Assembly (NCBI GenBank): GCA_027485675.1
Contig: JAIXQP010000019.1
Location: forward strand, 124,001-188,000
From: Terriglobales bacterium
GTDB lineage: Bacteria; Acidobacteriota; Terriglobia; Bryobacterales; Bryobacteraceae
Direction of reading: 5' to 3'
DNA: 64,000 nt
This document shows, one piece after another, positions 60,501 through 64,000 of this stretch; the first letter of the stretch is position 1; every line of letters starts with the position of its first letter. Both the position numbers and the translations under genes were made by a program. Under the pieces are notes generated by a model. The model saw only the letters and a list, made by a program, of their open reading frames with translations. It had not been told where the DNA came from and made no database searches.

Positions 60501-61874
60501 TTACGCTCCGTACTGTTCGAGAAAATGGGCAACCGTGGCGATCCCTTTGTAGTAGTTCTCCACGGCAAACTTCTCATTCGGCGAGTGCAGGCCGTCGTCG
60601 GGCAGGCCAAATCCCATCAGGATCGTCGGGATCCCCAGATGCTGGGCGAAGTCCCCAACAATCGGAATGGAGCCACCGCTGCGAACGAACACCGTCTTCC
60701 GGCCCAGCGCGTCCGCAAAGCAGCGGGCCGCCACGGCCATGGCGGGATGATCGGGATTCACGAGCAACCCCGGGCCGCCGCTCAGTACGCGGACCGCAAT
60801 CTGCACGCCCTCGGGCAGGTTCGCGGCAATCCACTGCCGAAACGAAGCCACCACGGCCTCCGGGTCCTGATCCGGCACGAGGCGCATCGAAACCTTGGCC
60901 ACCGCTTTGGCGGGAATCACGGTCTTCGCCCCGGCGCCCGTGAAGCCGCCGGCGATCCCATGCACCTCAAACGTCGGCCGCGCCCACGTCTTCTCAAAGG
61001 TGCTCCGCCCGGGTTCCCCCGTCAACGCCGAAGAGCCGACTTCCTTCAAGTACTCGGCTTCGTCATAAGGCAGGCTCGCCCAGCTCTCCACTTCGGCCGG
61101 CGATGGCGGGGCCACCGTCTCATAGATCCCCGGAATCTGAATCGTCCCGTGGTCGTCCTTGGCCTTGGCCAGCAGTTGCGCCAGTCCGTAGACGGCGTTC
61201 GGCGCCGCGCCCCCGTACAGGCCGGAGTGCAAATCCCGCCCGGGCCCCGTGGCCTCCACTTCCATGTAGACGAGCCCGCGCAAGCCCACGCACAGCGTTG
61301 GCAGGCCCGGCGCGAACAGCGCCGTATCGGAGACCAGCGCGACATCGGCCCGCAGCTTCTCCGGATTCTCGGCCACGAACTTGGCTACCGACTTGCCCCC
61401 GATCTCCTCTTCGCCTTCAATCAGGAACTTCACGTTCAGCGGCAATTCGCCGTTCAACGCGCGCAGGGCTTCAATGGCCTTGATGTGCGTATAAAACTGG
61501 CCCTTGTCGTCGGCCGAGCCACGCGCATAGATGTTGCCGTTCTCGATCACCGGTTCAAACGGCGGCGACTTCCACAGTTCGAGCGGGTCCGGCGGCTGCA
61601 CGTCGTAATGGCCGTAGCAGAGCACGGTGGGCTTACCGGGCGCGGCGAGGCTTTCGGCGTAAACCAGCGGATGCCCGGCCGTCGGAATGATTTCGACGTG
61701 CGGCATACCCGCGGCGCGGAGCGCGGCCGCGGTGAACTCGGCCGCGCGAAGAACGTCCGGCTGATGCTCCGGCAGCGTACTGACGCTGGGGATGCGCAGA
61801 AAATCGAGCAGTTCGCCCAGCAGGCGTTCTTGCTGTGCGGAGACATAGGCGGAAATCGCTTCGTAGCCAACCAT
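60501..61874 (-). CDS. M20-family dipeptidase / carboxypeptidase
   Basis: A 457-residue cytosolic M20 metallopeptidase. Zinc-site segments are CYGHYDVQPPDPLELWKSPPFEP, YARGSADDKGQFYTHIKA with the bridging Asp, and EGEEEIGG with the catalytic Glu. The dimerisation domain (about 195-320) has LRGLVYMEVEATGPGRDLHSGLYGGAAPNAV, and the last His is in GLHSPNEKF. It hydrolyses dipeptides or small N-acyl peptides. The ATG at 61874 has GGAGG 8 nt upstream; an upstream ATG at 61889 is less likely. The much longer open frame through the FAD gene is a shadow. The FAD oxidoreductase diverges 30 bp away. Confidence 0.93.
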   Translation of the reverse strand: MVGYEAISAYVSAQQERLLGELLDFLRIPSVSTLPEHQPDVLRAAEFTAAALRAAGMPHVEIIPTAGHPLVYAESLAAPGKPTVLCYGHYDVQPPDPLELWKSPPFEPVIENGNIYARGSADDKGQFYTHIKAIEALRALNGELPLNVKFLIEGEEEIGGKSVAKFVAENPEKLRADVALVSDTALFAPGLPTLCVGLRGLVYMEVEATGPGRDLHSGLYGGAAPNAVYGLAQLLAKAKDDHGTIQIPGIYETVAPPSPAEVESWASLPYDEAEYLKEVGSSALTGEPGRSTFEKTWARPTFEVHGIAGGFTGAGAKTVIPAKAVAKVSMRLVPDQDPEAVVASFRQWIAANLPEGVQIAVRVLSGGPGLLVNPDHPAMAVAARCFADALGRKTVFVRSGGSIPIVGDFAQHLGIPTILMGFGLPDDGLHSPNEKFAVENYYKGIATVAHFLEQYGA

Positions 61875-61904
61875 GACGGGAACCTCCATTCTACGATGTA
61901 AGTG

Positions 61905-63563
61905 ATGCTCTCCCGTCGCACCCTTCTGCAGATTCTCGCCGCCAGCCCCCTGGCCGCCGCCAGTCGCGATCTCCGTGCCGATGTCGCCATCCTTGGCGCC
62001 AGCACCGGCGGCGTGGCCGCGGCCTTGGCGGCCTTGCGCAACGGCATGCGCGTCGTCCTGACGGAAGAGACGGATTGGGTCGGCGGCCAACTGACTTCGC
62101 AACTCGTCCCCCCCGATGAGCACCCGTGGGTGGAGACCTACGGCGGCACGCAACTCTACCGCCAGTACCGACGCGCCGTGCGGCAATACTACCGCGACCA
62201 CTACCCTCTCACCGCCGAAGCGCGCGGCCGCGAGTATCTGAACCCCGGCGACGGCTCCGTCTCCCGCATCACCCATGAACCGCCGGTGTCGCTCCATGTC
62301 CTCGAGGCGATGCTCGCCCCCTGGCTCAGCGCCGGCCAGTTGACCCTGCTCCTCCGCCACAAACCTTCGAAGGCCGATGTCACCGGCGACCGTATCCGCG
62401 CCGTCACCGTGAAGAGTCTCGACACCGGCAAGGAGTTGACTCTCACGGCGCCCTACTTCATCGATGCCACAGAACTCGGCGATGTCCTGCCGCTGACGAA
62501 GACCGAGTACGTCATGGGCTTTGAATCGAAGAAGCAGACCGGCGAACCCCACGCTCCTGAAGCCGCGCAGCCCCAGAACCATCAGGCCTTCACCGTCTGC
62601 TACGCCATCGACTACCGCGACGGCGAAGACCACACCATCGACAAGCCATCCGAGTACGCCTTCTGGCGCGACTACGTGCCGAAGATGACCCCGCCCTGGC
62701 CCGGCAAACTGCTCGGCTGGGCCATGTCCGATCCCATCCGCCTTACCCCCCGCGCCGTCACCTTTGACCCCCGCGAACGCTCCGGCCGCCCTGGTCCCCT
62801 CAACCTCTGGCTCTACCGCCGCATCGCCAACAAAGCCAACTTCGCCGGACCCTACAACGACATCTCCCTCATCAACTGGCCGCAGAACGATTACTGGCTC
62901 GGCAACCTCTGCGAAGTGCCCGAAGCCGAAGCGGCCAAACACCTCGCCCGCGGCAAGCAGCTCTCGCTCAGCCTGCTTTACTGGATGCAGACCGAGTGCC
63001 CCCGCGAGGACGGCAAGCAAGGCTGGCCCGGCCTGCGCCTCCGCTACGATCTCGCCGGCACCGAGGACGGCCTCGCCAAGTACCCCTACATCCGCGAGTC
63101 CCGCCGCATCCAAGCCGAGTTCACCGTCCTTGAACAGCACGTCGGCACCGAAGCCCGCCGCCAGGTCGCCGGGCCGGAAGCGGGCGCCGCGGAGTTTGCC
63201 GACACGGTCGGCATCGGCAGCTACCGCATCGACCTGCATCCCTCCTCGGGCGGCGACAACTACGTCGACGTCAGCTCGCTGCCGTTCCAGATCCCCATGG
63301 GCGCGCTGCTCCCCAAGCGCGTCGAGAACCTGCTCGCCGGCTGCAAGAACCTGGGGGTGACCCACATCACCAACGGCTGCTATCGTCTGCATCCGGTGGA
63401 ATGGAACATCGGCGAATCGGCGGGTCAGATTGCGGCGGAGGCCGTAAGAACCGGCCAACCGCCGCGCAAGATTCGCAACGACAAAAAACTGCTCAGTGAA
63501 CTGCAATCTCGGATGACGGCGCAGGGCATCGAGTTGGCTTGGCCCAAACCGACGCCCCGCTAA
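61905..63563 (+). CDS. Tat-exported FAD-dependent oxidoreductase
   Basis: A 552-residue FAD_oxidored-type protein. The N-terminus SRRTLLQILAASPLAAASR is a Tat-like signal. The Rossmann motif is DVAILGASTGGVAAALAALRNGMRVVLTEETDWVGGQL (GxSxxG form), followed by FIDATELGDVLPL. The C-terminal part has the conserved NLLAGCKNLGVTHITNGCYRLHPVEWNIGESAGQIA. Such enzymes are common in Planctomycetes and Acidobacteria, and substrates are mostly unknown. The ATG at 61905 is preceded directly by a GTG (61902) in frame. It converges on the receptor gene with a 9-bp gap. Confidence 0.9.
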   Translation: MLSRRTLLQILAASPLAAASRDLRADVAILGASTGGVAAALAALRNGMRVVLTEETDWVGGQLTSQLVPPDEHPWVETYGGTQLYRQYRRAVRQYYRDHYPLTAEARGREYLNPGDGSVSRITHEPPVSLHVLEAMLAPWLSAGQLTLLLRHKPSKADVTGDRIRAVTVKSLDTGKELTLTAPYFIDATELGDVLPLTKTEYVMGFESKKQTGEPHAPEAAQPQNHQAFTVCYAIDYRDGEDHTIDKPSEYAFWRDYVPKMTPPWPGKLLGWAMSDPIRLTPRAVTFDPRERSGRPGPLNLWLYRRIANKANFAGPYNDISLINWPQNDYWLGNLCEVPEAEAAKHLARGKQLSLSLLYWMQTECPREDGKQGWPGLRLRYDLAGTEDGLAKYPYIRESRRIQAEFTVLEQHVGTEARRQVAGPEAGAAEFADTVGIGSYRIDLHPSSGGDNYVDVSSLPFQIPMGALLPKRVENLLAGCKNLGVTHITNGCYRLHPVEWNIGESAGQIAAEAVRTGQPPRKIRNDKKLLSELQSRMTAQGIELAWPKPTPR

Positions 63564-63572
63564 CCGGCGTTT

Positions 63573-64000
63573 CTAGAAGAAGAACCGCAACGCGAACTGC
63601 ACCTGCCGGGGGTTGCCCACCTGCTGGTTGTTGCGGTCATAGCTCCCGTCGGCCAGGCGCAGCCGCATGAACCGGGCGTCGATCGGGGCCAACTGGCCCG
63701 TCGCCGCCAGGATGCCAGGACCGTAGTTCCCCGCGCCGCCCGCGAACACCACGTTGTCGGCGTCGAACAGGTTGAAGAACTCCACCGAGAACTGGATCTT
63801 CGACCGGTCGGACATCAGAGCAAAGCTCTTCATAATCCGCATGTCAACGTTGTTCGTCGCACGGTTCCGGAAGCTGTTCCGGAGCATCGGCTGGCCGGCG
63901 GCCAGGTAGGGCCGGTCGTTGTTGTTGCCGTCGCCGTTCAGGTCGGTGCCGGCGATCGCATTGAAGGGCAGGCCGGAGCGCGAACGGAAGATGCCGCTCA
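63573..64000 (-). CDS. TonB-dependent-receptor-like outer-membrane barrel, C-terminal end (partial)
   Basis: The frame is open from the window edge to a stop at 63573. It encodes the last 142 residues of a TonB-receptor/OmpA-related barrel of the carboxypeptidase-regulatory type. SGLPFNAIAGTDLNGDGNNNDRPYLA is a typical loop with an Asp/Asn/Gly-rich calcium-like pattern, followed by RNSFRNRATNNVDMRIMKSF, then KIQFSVEFFNLFDADNVVF. The final strand ends in Phe (QVQFALRFFF), as needed for barrel assembly. These proteins are abundant in acidobacteria and import large or scarce substrates. The N-terminus lies right of the window. Confidence 0.9.
   Translation of the reverse strand, partial: SGIFRSRSGLPFNAIAGTDLNGDGNNNDRPYLAAGQPMLRNSFRNRATNNVDMRIMKSFALMSDRSKIQFSVEFFNLFDADNVVFAGGAGNYGPGILAATGQLAPIDARFMRLRLADGSYDRNNQQVGNPRQVQFALRFFF

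Noticed and set aside
60501-63506. A minus-strand open frame extending the M20 dipeptidase to about 1000 residues
   Set aside because: The extra 540 residues lie antisense to the FAD oxidoreductase and have shadow composition; the M20 start at 61874 has GGAGG 8 nt upstream.
1-64000. tRNA, rRNA, CRISPR arrays, phage genes or intact insertion sequences
   Set aside because: I saw no tandem spaced repeats, transposase motifs or cloverleaf-like stretches; almost all sequence is occupied by protein genes.

Overview
The window is about 64 kb of GC-rich chromosome from a Gram-negative bacterium. Gene content points to an acidobacterium of the Solibacter/Bryobacter type (Bryobacterales). The indicators are two clusters of DUF1501 plus cytochrome-linked DUF1549/DUF1553 proteins, a large TonB-dependent-receptor-like barrel at the right edge, many exported proteins of unknown role, several MacB-type permeases without an ATPase, and small acidobacterial-looking hypothetical proteins. 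The taxonomic call is inferred from gene content; no rRNA or tRNA gene lies in the window. I also see no CRISPR array, intact insertion sequence or phage.

Layout. 1-6.6 kb: end of groEL, an exported isoaspartate methyltransferase, a lipase-like hydrolase, lysS coupled to a LolC-type permease, a methyltransferase-like protein and a bactofilin. 6.7-12.7 kb: a CocE/S15 hydrolase divergent from an exported class V aminotransferase, an Abi/HEPN protein with a terminator beside it, a GT4 glycosyltransferase, then a small Cys-containing protein and a stand-alone winged-helix regulator whose ribosome-binding site lies in a hairpin. 12.7-21.6 kb: cstA with a ybdD-like partner, two SMR/EamA half-transporters, hyuB without hyuA, an Asp-box propeller protein, cca and xerD. 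21.7-30.8 kb: a minus-strand series made of a GAF-ANTAR regulator, a YheT-like hydrolase, two orphan MacB-type permeases, an active and an inactive M16 peptidase, and a LolA-like protein. 30.9-36.3 kb: an exported zinc peptidase with TPRs, a DinB protein, a DegS-like protease, coaE and folD. 36.3-39.9 kb: an exported cupredoxin, an HD-GYP c-di-GMP phosphodiesterase and an outer-membrane barrel in one apparent operon. 39.9-48 kb: comM, two exported beta-sandwich proteins, an exported methyltransferase with an oligogalacturonate-lyase-like propeller, an HDOD protein and an ABC exporter. 48-58 kb: two DUF1501/DUF1553 clusters flanking an M14 carboxypeptidase, with a PchB-like chorismate mutase at the end of the second. 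58-64 kb: a zinc-ribbon coiled-coil protein, murJ, an M20 dipeptidase, a Tat-type FAD oxidoreductase and the end of a TonB-receptor-like barrel.

Genes are tightly packed. Many neighbours share ATGA stop/start overlaps, and several divergent pairs are separated by only 8-30 bp. No gene-free stretch exceeds 300 bases; the longest is about 214 bp (11828-12041). The strongest leads are the RBS-sequestering hairpin ahead of the lone winged-helix regulator (12327-12368), the cupredoxin / HD-GYP / barrel operon (36351-39894), the M16 pair followed by two copies of a LolA-like domain (22202-26553), and the PchB-like enzyme coupled to a DUF1501 gene (53298-53603). All functions are read from sequence motifs by eye; no database search was possible.
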